This document shows, piece by piece, positions 15,076 through 25,977 of a DNA stretch of 64,000 bases; positions within the stretch are counted from its first letter, which is position 1, and every line of letters begins with the position of its first letter. The position numbers and the translations under genes were made by a program. Source of the stretch: JBBDXS01 sp040902195 (lineage in GTDB: Bacteria; Chloroflexota; Dehalococcoidia; DSTF01; RBG-16-68-14); contig JBBDXS010000018.1 of the NCBI GenBank assembly GCA_040902195.1, positions 1 to 64,000 of the forward strand. Reading direction: 5' to 3'. The notes under the pieces are model-generated. The model worked only from the letters and a program-made list of their open reading frames with translations, did not search any database and was not told the DNA's origin.

Positions 15076-15110
15076 TGCGTTCAATCGAAGACGTCGCGGT
15101 CGTATGGGAT

Positions 15111-15138
15111 GTAGGGGCGCACAGCTATGCGCCCCTAC
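15111..15138. repeat. dispersed palindromic repeat (GGGGCGCA / TGCGCCCC type)
   Basis: GTAGGGGCGCA and TGCGCCCCTAC flank the core CAGCTA. Near-identical copies lie at 20077-20104 and 39466-39493. Confidence 0.75.
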
Positions 15139-15241
15139 ACGGCCCGGCGGCCAGGGCAAAAAACGTAGTGGAATTAGCGGCAGACCCCTACGCGGATTCC
15201 CGCGACTCTGCCGATGTTAGGAATGGAGGATTCTGGCAATT

Positions 15242-15421
15242 ATGAACGCCGCGACCAAGAGCACGAACAACATCAGCCGTCTGGACAATAGCGAGTGGCT
15301 CGTACGCCTGCTGTCGGACGTCCAGCGGGACGTGGCCGCCCAGCCCAGCGCGCTTGCCGTCGAGCGCATGCGCGCGCGGCTGGCTGCGGGCATGTACGCG
15401 CAGGAGAAGGCCGCAGCATAA
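15242..15421 (+). CDS. 59-residue protein of unknown function
   Basis: The ATG at 15242 follows AATGGAGG at a somewhat long spacing. The product has a short polar start, then ISRLDNSEWLVRLLSDVQRD and AVERMRARLAAGMYAQE. It is helical and resembles the N-terminal helical segment found before the membrane anchor in some anti-sigma-type proteins. A strong terminator follows the stop, which supports a real transcription unit. The role is unknown. Confidence 0.55.
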   Translation: MNAATKSTNNISRLDNSEWLVRLLSDVQRDVAAQPSALAVERMRARLAAGMYAQEKAAA

Positions 15422-15449
15422 CAGCGGATACGTAACGGCTAAGCGGATA

Positions 15450-15475
15450 CGAGGCGGTCTGAGAAGGCCGCCTCG
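15450..15475 (+). terminator. intrinsic terminator
   Basis: A 10-bp stem (with one G-U pair) and GAGA loop is followed by TTTGTT. It ends the 59-residue gene. Confidence 0.75.
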
Positions 15476-15607
15476 TTTGTTATGTGCTGTCAACGGATGG
15501 GGACCGGATGAACGGATAGGTGTGGTGGTGCGGAGTGTAGGATGCAAGGGTCAGGTAGGGCCGTTGTTGATGGAGACGAGCCGAGGGCAGAGTTGAAGGC
15601 TCTGTCC

Positions 15608-16309
15608 CTACGAGGTTGGCGAGGGGGTTCCGTCGTCGCGGGCCATGGCCTCGACGAAGTCAAGCTGGTGGCCCTCAAGGTAGGCGCGGACGGGCGCGAA
15701 GGAGCGGCGATGGATGTCGCAGGGGCCGTGCTCGAAGAGGGCCCGGACGTGATCGCGCGTGCAATAGCCTCGATTGTGCTCGAAGCCGTACATCGGGTAC
15801 GTCTTGTGGAAGCCGTCCATCATGGCGTCGCGCTCCACCTTGGCGATGATCGACGCGGCCGCAATCGAAACGCTGTGGCCGTCGCCGTGGATGATGCTGC
15901 GCTGCTGGCCCGGCCACTCCAGTTCGACAGCATCGATGAGCAGCAGGTCGGCAGGACACGGCAGCGCGGCCAGCGCGCGTAGCATCGCCTCACGCGTGGC
16001 GACGAGGAGGCCCATCGCATCGATCTCCTCGTGCGTGGCGGTCCCGACGCCGACGGCCGCGGTCTCGCGCAGGCGCTCGGCGAGGTCCCGGCGGCGCTTC
16101 GCCGTGAGGAGCTTCGAATCCCGCAGTTCCGACCACCAGGGCGCCGCGCCCTGCGGATCGAGGATCACGGCGCCCGCGACGACGGGCCCCGCCATCGGCC
16201 CGCGGCCGGCCTCGTCCACTCCCGCGACGTGGCGGTTGCCGGTACGCCAGGCGCGGATCTCCTCGCTCAGCGTGGCTGCGGGCGGATACGGCACGGGCTC
16301 TCGTCCCAC
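15608..16309 (-). CDS. rnhB: ribonuclease HII
   Basis: The enzyme cuts RNA in RNA-DNA hybrids and at single ribonucleotides. The 233-residue protein shows GVDEAGRGPMAGPVVAGAV (Asp32, Glu33), LLLIDAVEL and ERDAMMD, the other acidic residues of the metal site, and the family's YPMYGFEHNRGYCTRDH. It starts with GTG at 16309. The stop codon lies inside a degenerate copy of the dispersed palindrome (about 15586-15615), so the repeat may have replaced the original 3' end; the C-terminal 12 residues look unconserved. Confidence 0.92.
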   Translation of the reverse strand: MGREPVPYPPAATLSEEIRAWRTGNRHVAGVDEAGRGPMAGPVVAGAVILDPQGAAPWWSELRDSKLLTAKRRRDLAERLRETAAVGVGTATHEEIDAMGLLVATREAMLRALAALPCPADLLLIDAVELEWPGQQRSIIHGDGHSVSIAAASIIAKVERDAMMDGFHKTYPMYGFEHNRGYCTRDHVRALFEHGPCDIHRRSFAPVRAYLEGHQLDFVEAMARDDGTPSPTS

Positions 16310-16660
16310 AGCTCGATGCTACGGCGGGCGGCGGAGGGAGTCAAACGGGCAGATTGTGAGGCGGGCTCACCCCATCACCCGCAAGAACGGGGTGTCACTC
16401 TTCCCACCCGCCCACCCAGAGAGGTTGAGACTCTGGGGGACACCCCCCAGACCCCCCGGCAGGGGGCTCCAGCCCCCTACACCCCCCGGAACGAGCGTGG
16501 CACTCCATCGCTCAAGGACAGGGCAAGACCCCCTCTCCTGCGGCGAGTCTCCGACCGGCAGAGGGCTACAGCTCTTACGCTTCGCTCGAGGACAGGCCTC
16601 AGGATGACAAATGAACGATCCGTTTCTAAACAAGGGGCGGGGCAACGGCCCATCTCTGCC
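16310..16660. other. intergenic, repeat-derived sequence
   Basis: The stretch holds G/C-runs (CCCCCCAG, CAGGGGGCT) and, near 16580-16606, the phrase CGCTCGAGGACAGG...CAGGATGACA, which belongs to the same family as repeats at 38639-38697 and 41709-41770. No gene is visible. Confidence 0.5.
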
Positions 16661-16666
16661 GTACGG

Positions 16667-16672
16667 TATGAT
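16667..16672 (+). promoter_or_regulatory. -10 element (TATGAT)
   Basis: TATGAT stands 35 bases before the tautomerase start, which has its own AAGGAGGT site. Confidence 0.5.
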
Positions 16673-16707
16673 CCGTGCCAGCTACGAACTCCAAGGAGGT
16701 AGGTAGG

Positions 16708-16896
16708 ATGCCCATCGTTCGAATTGAGATGTGGCCGGGACGGACGCAGGCGCAGAAGCGCGAGCTGGCGCGCGCCATCACGGAGGCCGTCTGCAACATC
16801 GCGCAGACGACGCCCGAGGCGACCATCGTGGTATTCCAGGACGTGGCGAAGGAAGACTGGGCGCAGGCTGGAAAGCTCGCCTCGGAGGACGACTGA
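16708..16896 (+). CDS. 4-oxalocrotonate tautomerase-family protein
   Basis: After removal of Met the product would begin with Pro, the catalytic base of the family (MPIVRIEMWPGRTQAQKREL). The length of 62 residues and the end VVFQDVAKEDW match the small beta-alpha-beta tautomerases that act as hexamers. An AAGGAGGT site precedes the ATG at 16708. The substrate cannot be inferred, because no aromatic degradation genes are near. The next gene is ftsH, with its own promoter. Confidence 0.85.
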   Translation: MPIVRIEMWPGRTQAQKRELARAITEAVCNIAQTTPEATIVVFQDVAKEDWAQAGKLASEDD

Positions 16897-16973
16897 CGGG
16901 CGCTCAGACTGGAATACGGCGGGTCATCGATTCGTTAGGGGATCTGCGTATGCGTGGCGCAGCGCAAGTCTGG

Positions 16974-16979
16974 TATAAT
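16974..16979 (+). promoter_or_regulatory. -10 element (TATAAT) of ftsH
   Basis: A perfect TATAAT stands 49 bases before the ftsH start. No clear -35 is seen. Confidence 0.6.
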
Positions 16980-17028
16980 TTGCGCGCCTGGCCATCTCCG
17001 CGGCCATCGCAGGAAAGCAGGTGCTCGC

Positions 17029-19020
<1,992 letters not shown>

Positions 19021-19042
19021 TCAAAGTCACGTACAACCTCAC

Positions 19043-19065
19043 GAGGCCCGCCGCGCGCGGGCCTC
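19043..19065 (+). terminator. intrinsic terminator of ftsH
   Basis: A 9-bp stem GAGGCCCGC/GCGGGCCTC with a 5-base loop starts 23 bases after the ftsH stop. The T-tract is weak. Confidence 0.65.
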
Positions 19066-19305
19066 GGTCGTTCCTCGATGTTCGAGGTTCGACACTCATA
19101 GGTGCAGAGAAGTAAGCAGGCCGGACGAGACCCGGGGCTGCAAAGGGCGTGTGTCTAGCCCGAGGGCGAGGCGGAGCGGCCAATAATGGTCAAGTACAGC
19201 CTCGTTGACCGCGAGAAAAACGGATGCTACATTGTGCTCGCGCGCGCAATCACAGGATGCGCGCAGGAACTCCCTAGGCGGGTTTCGCCGCGCGAGGAGT
19301 AGATC

Positions 19306-19944
19306 GTGGCGCTGGAGATCCCCGACGTCGTCATTGACCGCTTGCCGGTCTACACGCGCGCGCTCTCGCTCCTGGAGGCCGAGGGCCGCGATGTCGTCAA
19401 CTCACAGGAGCTGGGCGAGCGCCTCGGCGTGACGCCGGCGCAGATACGGAAGGACCTCAGCTACTTCGGGCGTTTCGGCAAGCAGGGGCGCGGCTATAAC
19501 GTCGCGCGGCTGCTGCAGGAGCTGCGCACGATCCTGGGCCTGACGCGAGAGTGGCCGCTGGTGCTCGTGGGCATCGGCCAGCTCGGCCGCGCGATCGTGG
19601 GCTACGCCGGCTTCATGCCCCAGGGCTTTCGCATCATCGAAGCGTTCGACGCGGACCCGAACATCATCGGCTCCAAGCTCGACGGCCTGACCGTGAAATC
19701 GATCCAGTCGCTGCCGGAGGTGCTGCGCAAGAGGCCGGCGGAGATGGCGATCGTCGCCGTCCCGGGGGGTTCCGCGCAGGGCGTCATCGACCTGCTGGTG
19801 GCGAACGGCGTGAAGGCGATCCTGAACTACGCGCCGATCGCGGCGCACGTGCCATCGCATGTGCGGATTAAGGACATCGATCCCGTGCTGGCGCTCCAGA
19901 GCATGACGTTCTACATCAAGGGCCGGGACTCGGGCGCGAAGTAG
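19306..19944 (+). CDS. rex: redox-sensing transcriptional repressor Rex
   Basis: Rex binds DNA when NAD+ is high and lets go when NADH rises, controlling fermentation and respiration genes. The 212-residue protein has the winged-helix start (RLPVYTRALSLLEAEGRDVV, then SQELGERLGVTPAQIRKDLS), the GRFGKQGRGYNV hinge, the NAD-binding VLVGIGQLGRAI (GxGxxG), and the C-terminal LALQSMTFYI swap helix. The start is a GTG with GAGGAG upstream. It stands alone between ftsH and the mreB-murA pair. Confidence 0.93.
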   Translation: MALEIPDVVIDRLPVYTRALSLLEAEGRDVVNSQELGERLGVTPAQIRKDLSYFGRFGKQGRGYNVARLLQELRTILGLTREWPLVLVGIGQLGRAIVGYAGFMPQGFRIIEAFDADPNIIGSKLDGLTVKSIQSLPEVLRKRPAEMAIVAVPGGSAQGVIDLLVANGVKAILNYAPIAAHVPSHVRIKDIDPVLALQSMTFYIKGRDSGAK

Positions 19945-20076
19945 CGTCCCCCCCCCCGACCCGACCCCACCGCCCCTACCCAAGGAACAAGGAACAGGGA
20001 TCTACCAACAAGGTCTCCGCCCCGCCTTCACCATGGCGAGCCTCCGACGGTGTGAAGAAAAGGACAGGGCACAACC

Positions 20077-20104
20077 GTAGGGGCGCATGGCCATGCGCCC
20101 CTAC
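20077..20104. repeat. dispersed palindromic repeat, perfect 28-base copy
   Basis: GTAGGGGCGCATGG and CCATGCGCCCCTAC form a perfect palindrome with no loop. Confidence 0.8.
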
Positions 20105-20185
20105 AAGGGCGCGCTTCGTTCGAAGGCATGCCTCAAGAGCAGAGCGTCCTGGCCAAGAAGAGGCGGTGTCGGGCGGGAGCGGCAG

Positions 20186-20215
20186 AGGACAGAGCTAAAG
20201 CTCTGTCCCTACGGG
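20186..20215. repeat. dispersed palindromic repeat (GACAGAGCT / AGCTCTGTC type)
   Basis: GGACAGAGCT and AGCTCTGTCC flank AA, followed by CTACGG. A degenerate copy overlaps the end of rnhB at about 15586-15615. Confidence 0.7.
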
Positions 20216-20237
20216 GTCTCGCCACGTTGACCGAAGA

Positions 20238-20264
20238 GGGCGGGTTTAAAACCCGCCCCTACGG
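20238..20264. repeat. dispersed palindromic repeat (GGCGGGTTT / AAACCCGCC type)
   Basis: GGGCGGGTTT and AAACCCGCCC with CTACGG after it; close to the copy at 15045-15075. Confidence 0.75.
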
Positions 20265-20271
20265 CGATGTG

Positions 20272-21303
20272 CTACGCGCTGGCGACGAGGGACTCTTCTT
20301 CCGTAGGAAGGCTGCGCTTGATCACGTCCAGGTGCTCGAGCGCGATGCCGCAGCCGATGGCGGTGCACTCGAGCGGGTTGTCGGCGACGTGGCAGGGGAT
20401 ACCGGTCTCCTGCGTCAGGAGCACGTCGAGGTGGCGCAGGAGGGCGCCGCCGCCCGTGAGCACCAGCCCCCGGTCGATGACGTCCGCAGCGAGCTCGGGG
20501 GGCGTCCGCTCCAGCACGCTGCGGACGGTCTGGACGACGCTGGCGAGGCAGTCCTGGAGCGCCTGGGTGATCTCGTTGCTGTGGAGCGTGACCGGCCGGG
20601 GCAGCCCCGTCACCTGGTCGCGCCCGCGCACCGTCATCGTCAGCTCATCATCGAGCGGGATGGCGCTGGCAATGCCCAGCTTAATGTCCTCCGCCGTGCG
20701 CTCGCCCACGAGCAGGTTGTGGCGGCGCTTCACGTACGAGACGATCGCGTCGTCCATGCGGTCGCCAGCGACCCGGACCGATTCGGCTACAACGATGCCG
20801 TACATCGAGATCACCGCGGCCTCCGTCCGCCCGCCGCCGATGTCGACGATCATGTTGCCGCTGGGCGTGCCGACGGGAATGCGCGCGCCGATCGCGGCGG
20901 CCAGGGGCTCGGGCACGAGGTGCGCGGGCCGGCGCGCGCCAGCCTGCTCAGCGGCGTCGCGGACGGCGCGCTGTTCGACGCTGGTAACGCCGGCGGGGAT
21001 GCAGATCATCACCTCCGGCTTGATCACGTTGATCCGGCCGGTGACCCTGGTGATGAAGTAGCGCAGCATCGCTTCGGTGATCAAGTAGTCGGCGATCACG
21101 CCGTCCTTCATCGGCCGGATGACGGAGATCGTTTCGGGCGTGCGGCCGATCATGTCGCGCGCCTCCGTGCCGACCGCGACGACCGTGTTATCGCGGTTCG
21201 CGAGCGCGACGACCGCGGGCTCGTTTACCAAAATGCCCCGTCCCTTGACGTAGACGAGGACGTTTGCTGTGCCCAAATCGATACCGATGCGTCTCGGTAG
21301 CAT
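20272..21303 (-). CDS. mreB: rod shape-determining protein MreB
   Basis: MreB forms actin-like filaments that guide side-wall growth. The 343-residue protein has the actin-fold phosphate loop IGIDLGTANVLVYVKGRGI at the start, SVIRPMKDGVIADY, the second phosphate loop MIVDIGGGRTEAAVIS, and the adenosine motif GLVLTGGGALLRHLDVLL. Length and motifs are complete. The start has AGAAGGAG upstream. It follows murA on the strand by 27 bases, so the two form a cell-wall operon. No mreC or mreD follows. Confidence 0.95.
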   Translation of the reverse strand: MLPRRIGIDLGTANVLVYVKGRGILVNEPAVVALANRDNTVVAVGTEARDMIGRTPETISVIRPMKDGVIADYLITEAMLRYFITRVTGRINVIKPEVMICIPAGVTSVEQRAVRDAAEQAGARRPAHLVPEPLAAAIGARIPVGTPSGNMIVDIGGGRTEAAVISMYGIVVAESVRVAGDRMDDAIVSYVKRRHNLLVGERTAEDIKLGIASAIPLDDELTMTVRGRDQVTGLPRPVTLHSNEITQALQDCLASVVQTVRSVLERTPPELAADVIDRGLVLTGGGALLRHLDVLLTQETGIPCHVADNPLECTAIGCGIALEHLDVIKRSLPTEEESLVASA

Positions 21304-21329
21304 TCCGTTGCTCCTTCTAGACGGGGCGA

Positions 21330-22583
21330 TTAGACACGCTGGATGGAGGCGCCCAGCGAGCGCAGTTTCTCGTCCAGGGCCTCGTAACCGCGGTCCACGT
21401 GATGAATATCGCTGATTTCTGTTGTGCCTTCCGCGCAGAGCGCCGCCACAACGAGCGCAGCGCCCGCGCGGACGTCGATGGCGCGTACCGGCGTTCCGTA
21501 GAGGTGCGTCGGCCCGCTGACTATAGCAGTCTGGCCGGCCGTGATCACGTCGGCGCCCATCTTGCGCAGCTCGCTGATGTAGAGCAGGCGGTTGTCGTAG
21601 ACGCGCTCGTGAATGACGCTGACGCCCTTTGCCTGCGTCAAGAAGGCCGCGAACGGCGGGTGGATGTCCGTTGCAAGGCCGGGATACGGCACCGCCTGCG
21701 CCGAGACAGCCGTATAGGAGTCCATCCCCGTCACGACGATACCGCCCTCCATGGTCCGGACGCGGACGCCGGCCTCCCGGAGCTTCCAGATGATGGCGTC
21801 CATGTGCTCCGGGACCGCCTCCTGGATCTCTACCTCGCCACGCGTCGCGGCCACCGCGACGGCGAACGTGCCCGCCTCGACGCGGTCCGGCAGGATGCGC
21901 AGCGTCGTACCGCGCAGCTCCCGTACGCCTTCGACCTCGACGGTGTTGCCGCCCGCGCCACGCACCTTTGCGCCCATGCGATTGAGCATATCGGCGATGC
22001 TGACGACTTCGGGTTCCGCAGCGGCGTTGATGATCGTCGTCGTGCCATCAGCCAGCGTCGCCGCGAGCATGATGTTGAGGGTACCCATGACGCTCGGGTA
22101 ATCGAGCACAACGCGCGCGCCGTGCAGCCGCTCGCCTTCGGCGACGAACTGGTCGCCGCGACGGTAGACGGCGGCACCGAGCGCCTTGAAGCCTGCAAGG
22201 TGGATATCGAGCGGGCGAAGGCCGATGACGTCGCCGCCGGGGGGGCAGCAGGCGGCCTTACCGAACCGGGTGAGCAGCGCGCCCATGACGAGGAAGCTGG
22301 CGCGCATGTTCACGACGAGCTCCGCGGGCGGCTCGAAGGAGGTGATCTTCGCGGCGTTGATGCGCAGCCGCCCGGGCGAGAGCTGCTCGACCTCGGCGCC
22401 GAGCTGGCGCAGGATCTGGCTCATGTACGAGACGTCCTCGATGTCTGGGACGTTCTCGAGGATGCAGTCTTCGGGAGTAAGGAGCGCCGCGGCCATCGCG
22501 TAGTCGGCAGCGTTCTTGTTGCCGCTTACACGCACCTGGCCGCGGAGAGGCCGCCCCCCTTCGATGACGTACCGGTCGCCCAA
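21330..22583 (-). CDS. murA: UDP-N-acetylglucosamine 1-carboxyvinyltransferase, Asp-type
   Basis: MurA makes the first committed peptidoglycan precursor by adding enolpyruvate to UDP-GlcNAc. The 417-residue protein has SGNKNAADYAMAAALL at the start (Lys23), the loop PPGGDVIGLRPLDIH, and the family's later HPPFAAFLTQA and GAALVVAALCAEG. In most bacteria the loop reads GGCAIG, with a catalytic Cys that fosfomycin attacks; here the residue is Asp118 (bases 22230-22232), as in mycobacteria. The start is TTG at 22583 with GGGAGG upstream. It shares a strand with mreB. Confidence 0.95.
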   Translation of the reverse strand: MGDRYVIEGGRPLRGQVRVSGNKNAADYAMAAALLTPEDCILENVPDIEDVSYMSQILRQLGAEVEQLSPGRLRINAAKITSFEPPAELVVNMRASFLVMGALLTRFGKAACCPPGGDVIGLRPLDIHLAGFKALGAAVYRRGDQFVAEGERLHGARVVLDYPSVMGTLNIMLAATLADGTTTIINAAAEPEVVSIADMLNRMGAKVRGAGGNTVEVEGVRELRGTTLRILPDRVEAGTFAVAVAATRGEVEIQEAVPEHMDAIIWKLREAGVRVRTMEGGIVVTGMDSYTAVSAQAVPYPGLATDIHPPFAAFLTQAKGVSVIHERVYDNRLLYISELRKMGADVITAGQTAIVSGPTHLYGTPVRAIDVRAGAALVVAALCAEGTTEISDIHHVDRGYEALDEKLRSLGASIQRV

Positions 22584-22928
22584 CGATCAGCCTCCCGTCC
22601 GAGCTGGAACCACCGAGGCGAGGATAACGAGTGCGGGGCGGGGTGGCAAGGTCGTCAACGGATGGGGAACGGATGGACGGACACGCTGTTCCAGAAAATG
22701 GCATGTCGCATGCAGAGTAGCGGACTCCCTCGCGGTTGGGCCTCGGTTTCTCGAAGCTGCGCGTTGCAAGAGGACATCGTCCGCGGCATTTCGCCAGAGG
22801 CGATTCCCCGAGAATGCCGCGGCTACAAGGGATGGACGCGGTCACGAGCCCGTCCCTCGCCCCGTCCCCCTTCGACTTCTCTCAGGGCACGCTCGCACTC
22901 CCAAACGCCAGAGGGTGGGTGACGGGCG
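22584..22928. other. intergenic region with repeat sequences
   Basis: It contains the phrase CAACGGATGGGGA (22656-22668), also present at 15491-15503, and a long-armed inverted repeat at 22781-22832. No credible gene is seen; the in-frame extension of the RCC1 gene into this stretch is rejected. Confidence 0.5.
22781..22832. repeat. inverted repeat CCGCGGCATT / AATGCCGCGG
   Basis: Ten-base arms (22781-22790 and 22813-22822) enclose about 22 bases, and CTACAAGG follows. The arms match the palindrome at 59768-59787, so this is another branch of the dispersed family. Confidence 0.6.
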
Positions 22929-22948
22929 TATACTGGTGGTCCCAGACC

Positions 22949-24391
22949 ATGAACACGACGAACGTGTGCGCTAAGGCATGGAACTGGCGGCTACTCACCC
23001 TCGTGGCCGGCATGCTTGTTGTGGCGGCTGCGCTGCTCTGGCCCAGGCCTGGGCCGGTCTCGGCGAACCCCCTGACGGGGGCTGACGCGATCGCTGCTGG
23101 GAGCCACACCTGTGCGCTCACGACCGAGGGCGGGGTGAAGTGCTGGGGCTGGAACGGCGAAGGCCAGCTCGGTGACGGGACGACCACGGACCGGACAACG
23201 CCAGTGGACGTGGTGGGGCTGGGGAGCGGGATGGCGGCCATCGCTGCGGGACCCCACCACAGCTGCGCGCTGACCAGCGGGGGTGGCGTAACGTGCTGGG
23301 GCTACAACTTTTACGGCCAGCTGGGGAACGGCGCCGCCAGCAGCTTTGACCCAATCCCGACGCCGGTCGACGTGTGCGCGTCGGGGGCGACACCACCGTG
23401 TTCGGCTACCAACAACAACGTCCTGACGGGCGTTGCGATCGCTGCCGGCGGCTTCCACACCTGCGCCCTGACCAGCGGGGGCGGGGTGAAGTGCTGGGGC
23501 TGGAACGGCGAAGGCCAGCTCGGTGACGGGACGACCACGGACCGGACGACGCCGGTGGACGTGGTGGGGCTAGGGAGCGGCGTGACCGCCATCGCCGCGG
23601 GCCGCGAGCACACCTGCGCGCTGATCAGCGGGGGTGGGGTCAAGTGCTGGGGCTGGAACGGGCTCGGGCTGCTCGGTGACGGGACGACCACGGACCGGTC
23701 GACGCCGGTGGACGTGGTGGGGCTGGGGAGCGGCGTGGCTGCCATCGCTCCGGCCGGCTACCACACCTGCGCACTGACCAGCGAGGGCGGAGTGAAGTGT
23801 TGGGGCTATAACGGCGAAGGTCAGCTTGGTGACGGGACGACGATGAATCGGACAACGCCGGTGGACGTCGTGGGGCTGGCGAGCGGCGTGGCGGCCATCG
23901 CTGCGGGCCGCCACCACACCTGCGCACTGACCAGCGAGGGCGGCGTGAAGTGCTGGGGCGAGAACGCCTTCGGCCAGCTGGGGGATGGGACCACGGTGCA
24001 GCGGACCGCGCCAGTGGACGTTGCGGAGCTGGGGAGCGGCGTGGCGGCAATTGCTGCGGGCTTCTCCCACACCTGCGCGCTCGCCAGCGGGGGAGGAGTG
24101 AAGTGCTGGGGCTACAACGACAGCGGCGCGCTGGGCGACGGGACGACCACCCAACGGACGACGCCGGTCGCCGTAGCCGGTCTGAAGCCCACGGCTTGCG
24201 GCGACGTTAACGACAGCGGCTCCGTGGACAGCATTGACGGAGCGCTCGTCCTGCAGCTCGCCGCCGGCCTCGTCGGCTCCCTCGAGAACGAGACGAGCGC
24301 GGACGTAAACGGCGACGGCACGATCAACGCCAGCGACGCGGCCCTCATCCTCCAGCTAAATGCCGGCCTCGTCACCGCCCTCCACTGCTAA
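22949..24391 (+). CDS. secreted RCC1-repeat beta-propeller protein with C-terminal dockerin
   Basis: The start is the ATG at 22949, 14 bases after a TATACT -10 (22929-22934). The product then has a proper signal peptide (LLTLVAGMLVVAAALLW, cleavage near VSA). Seven RCC1-type repeats follow, each with IAAG..HTCAL, GGGVKCWG and GQLGDGTT, enough for one closed propeller. Each repeat has two cysteines. The last 65 residues are a two-loop type I dockerin (GDVNDSGSVDSIDGALVLQL and ADVNGDGTINASDAALILQL). In total 480 residues. Dockerins bind cohesins, and a membrane-anchored cohesin-like protein lies at 54.6 kb. The role is probably surface binding. Confidence 0.88.
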   Translation: MNTTNVCAKAWNWRLLTLVAGMLVVAAALLWPRPGPVSANPLTGADAIAAGSHTCALTTEGGVKCWGWNGEGQLGDGTTTDRTTPVDVVGLGSGMAAIAAGPHHSCALTSGGGVTCWGYNFYGQLGNGAASSFDPIPTPVDVCASGATPPCSATNNNVLTGVAIAAGGFHTCALTSGGGVKCWGWNGEGQLGDGTTTDRTTPVDVVGLGSGVTAIAAGREHTCALISGGGVKCWGWNGLGLLGDGTTTDRSTPVDVVGLGSGVAAIAPAGYHTCALTSEGGVKCWGYNGEGQLGDGTTMNRTTPVDVVGLASGVAAIAAGRHHTCALTSEGGVKCWGENAFGQLGDGTTVQRTAPVDVAELGSGVAAIAAGFSHTCALASGGGVKCWGYNDSGALGDGTTTQRTTPVAVAGLKPTACGDVNDSGSVDSIDGALVLQLAAGLVGSLENETSADVNGDGTINASDAALILQLNAGLVTALHC

Positions 24392-24557
24392 ACATTGCTG
24401 CGGACGAAAGTCAGGCTCAGGCGCGCCTTTGTCGACCTTTCGTGAACCGCTCCTACCCTCTCATCCATTCGTCAACCCGTTCTCCATCAGCGGCGCAAAC
24501 GGTCGATGCTCACTCCTTTACCCAGCCACCTTCGTTTGCTACGGTGCCCCTAATCCC

Positions 24558-25889
24558 ATGAGCGAAGCTGTCGCCGGCCCCGCCATCGACCTCGAGACGC
24601 TTGCGTCGCTGTGCAAGCGGCGTGGCTTCCTGTTCCAGAGCAGCGAGATCTACGGCGGATTCGAGAGCACGTGGGACTACGGCCCGCTCGGCGTCGAGCT
24701 GAAGCGCAACGTGAAGGAGGCGTGGTGGCGGGCGATGGTGCGCGAGCGCGACGACATCGTCGGGCTGGACGCTTCGATCCTGATGTCGCCCCGCGTCTGG
24801 GAGGCAAGCGGCCACACGAAGCACTTCGCCGACGCGCTGGTCGAGTGCAAGAAGTGCCGCCATCGCTTCCGCGCCGACGAGCTGGGCGACACCAAGATAT
24901 GCCCGGATTGCGGCGGCGAGCTATCGGAGCCGCGTCAGTTCAACACGATGTTCAAGACGTTCGTCGGGCCCGTCGAAGACGAATCGACCGTGGCCTGGCT
25001 GCGGCCCGAGACGGCGCAAGGCATCTTCGTCAACTTCGAGAACGTGCTGAACACGACGCGTCGCAAGCTGCCCTTCGGCATCGCGCAGCAAGGCAAGTCG
25101 TTCCGAAACGAGATCACGACCGGGCACTTCTTCTTCCGCACGCGCGAGTTCGAGCAGATGGAGATGGAGTACTTCTGCAAGCCAGGCACAGAGGAGCAGT
25201 GGTACCAGTACTGGCGGCAGGAGCGGCTCAACTGGTACCTGCGCTTCGGCGTGCGGCCCGAGAACATCCGTCTGCGCGAGTACGAGAAGAGCGAGCTCGC
25301 GCACTACTCCTCCGGCACGACCGACGTCGAGTACCTGTATCCGATGGGCTGGTCCGAGCTCGAAGGCATAGCCAGCCGCACGGACTACGACCTCCAGCAG
25401 CACGCCAAGGCCTCCGGCAAGAAGCTCGAGTACTTCGACGAGGAAACGAACGAGCACATCGTCCCCTACGTCGTCGAGCCCGCGGCGGGCGTCGACCGCT
25501 GCGTGCTGATCTTCCTGCTGGATGCGTACACAGAGGAAACGGTACGCGACGAGAAGCGCCTCGTGCTCAAGCTGCACCCCGCCCTGGCGCCGATCAAGGT
25601 GGCGATCCTGCCCCTGAGCCGCAACGAGAAGCTGGTGCCGACGGCGCGCAAGGTCTGGGACGTCGTCAGGCCGCACCTGATGAGCCAGTTCGACGACGCG
25701 CAGAGCATCGGGCGGCGGTACAGGCGACAAGACGAGATCGGCACGCCGCTCTGCGTCACGGTCGACTTCGACACGATGGAGGACGAGGCCGTGACCGTGC
25801 GCGAACGGGACTCGATGGAGCAGGTCCGCGTCCCTATCGCCAATCTCCTGGACGCCCTCCGCGAACGCCTTCCAGACCTCGGCTCCTAA
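24558..25889 (+). CDS. glyQS: glycyl-tRNA synthetase (alpha2 type)
   Basis: The enzyme charges tRNA-Gly. The 443-residue protein begins LETLASLCKRRGFLFQSSEI, then GGFESTWDYGPLGVELKRN. It has an insert with CKKC and CPDC that can hold zinc, class II motif 2 (KSFRNEITT), and motif 3 near the end (EPAAGVDRCVLIFLLDAY). The anticodon-binding domain closes it (LAPIKVAILPL). The ATG at 24558 has no ribosome site, and the start of homology fixes it. A possible -10 (TGCTACGGT) lies 11 bases upstream, so the mRNA may have almost no leader. Confidence 0.96.
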   Translation: MSEAVAGPAIDLETLASLCKRRGFLFQSSEIYGGFESTWDYGPLGVELKRNVKEAWWRAMVRERDDIVGLDASILMSPRVWEASGHTKHFADALVECKKCRHRFRADELGDTKICPDCGGELSEPRQFNTMFKTFVGPVEDESTVAWLRPETAQGIFVNFENVLNTTRRKLPFGIAQQGKSFRNEITTGHFFFRTREFEQMEMEYFCKPGTEEQWYQYWRQERLNWYLRFGVRPENIRLREYEKSELAHYSSGTTDVEYLYPMGWSELEGIASRTDYDLQQHAKASGKKLEYFDEETNEHIVPYVVEPAAGVDRCVLIFLLDAYTEETVRDEKRLVLKLHPALAPIKVAILPLSRNEKLVPTARKVWDVVRPHLMSQFDDAQSIGRRYRRQDEIGTPLCVTVDFDTMEDEAVTVRERDSMEQVRVPIANLLDALRERLPDLGS

Positions 25890-25977
25890 TTCCCCTCATT
25901 CGACCATAAGCGCTTGCGCGCCGCTCGCAGAGCGGCTAGCATGGGAACATCAGTTCTGGCAAGCAAGGAGGCTGGAT

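Larger units (their letters stand above)
19945..20271. other. intergenic block of palindromic repeats
   Basis: The stretch between the convergent rex and mreB genes holds a poly-C run (19948-19958) and three palindromes of the dispersed family. No gene is visible. Confidence 0.6.

Noticed and set aside
16954..17028. upstream start of ftsH
   Set aside because: The ATG at 16954 lies before the TATAAT element and would add a basic stretch before the first membrane helix.
19945..20271. CRISPR array suggested by repeated palindromes
   Set aside because: Spacing is irregular, cores differ between copies, and there are no unique spacers or cas genes.
22736..22948. N-terminal extension of the RCC1 protein
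   Set aside because: It would put ~70 non-signal residues, translated from repeat DNA, before a good signal peptide and upstream of the -10.
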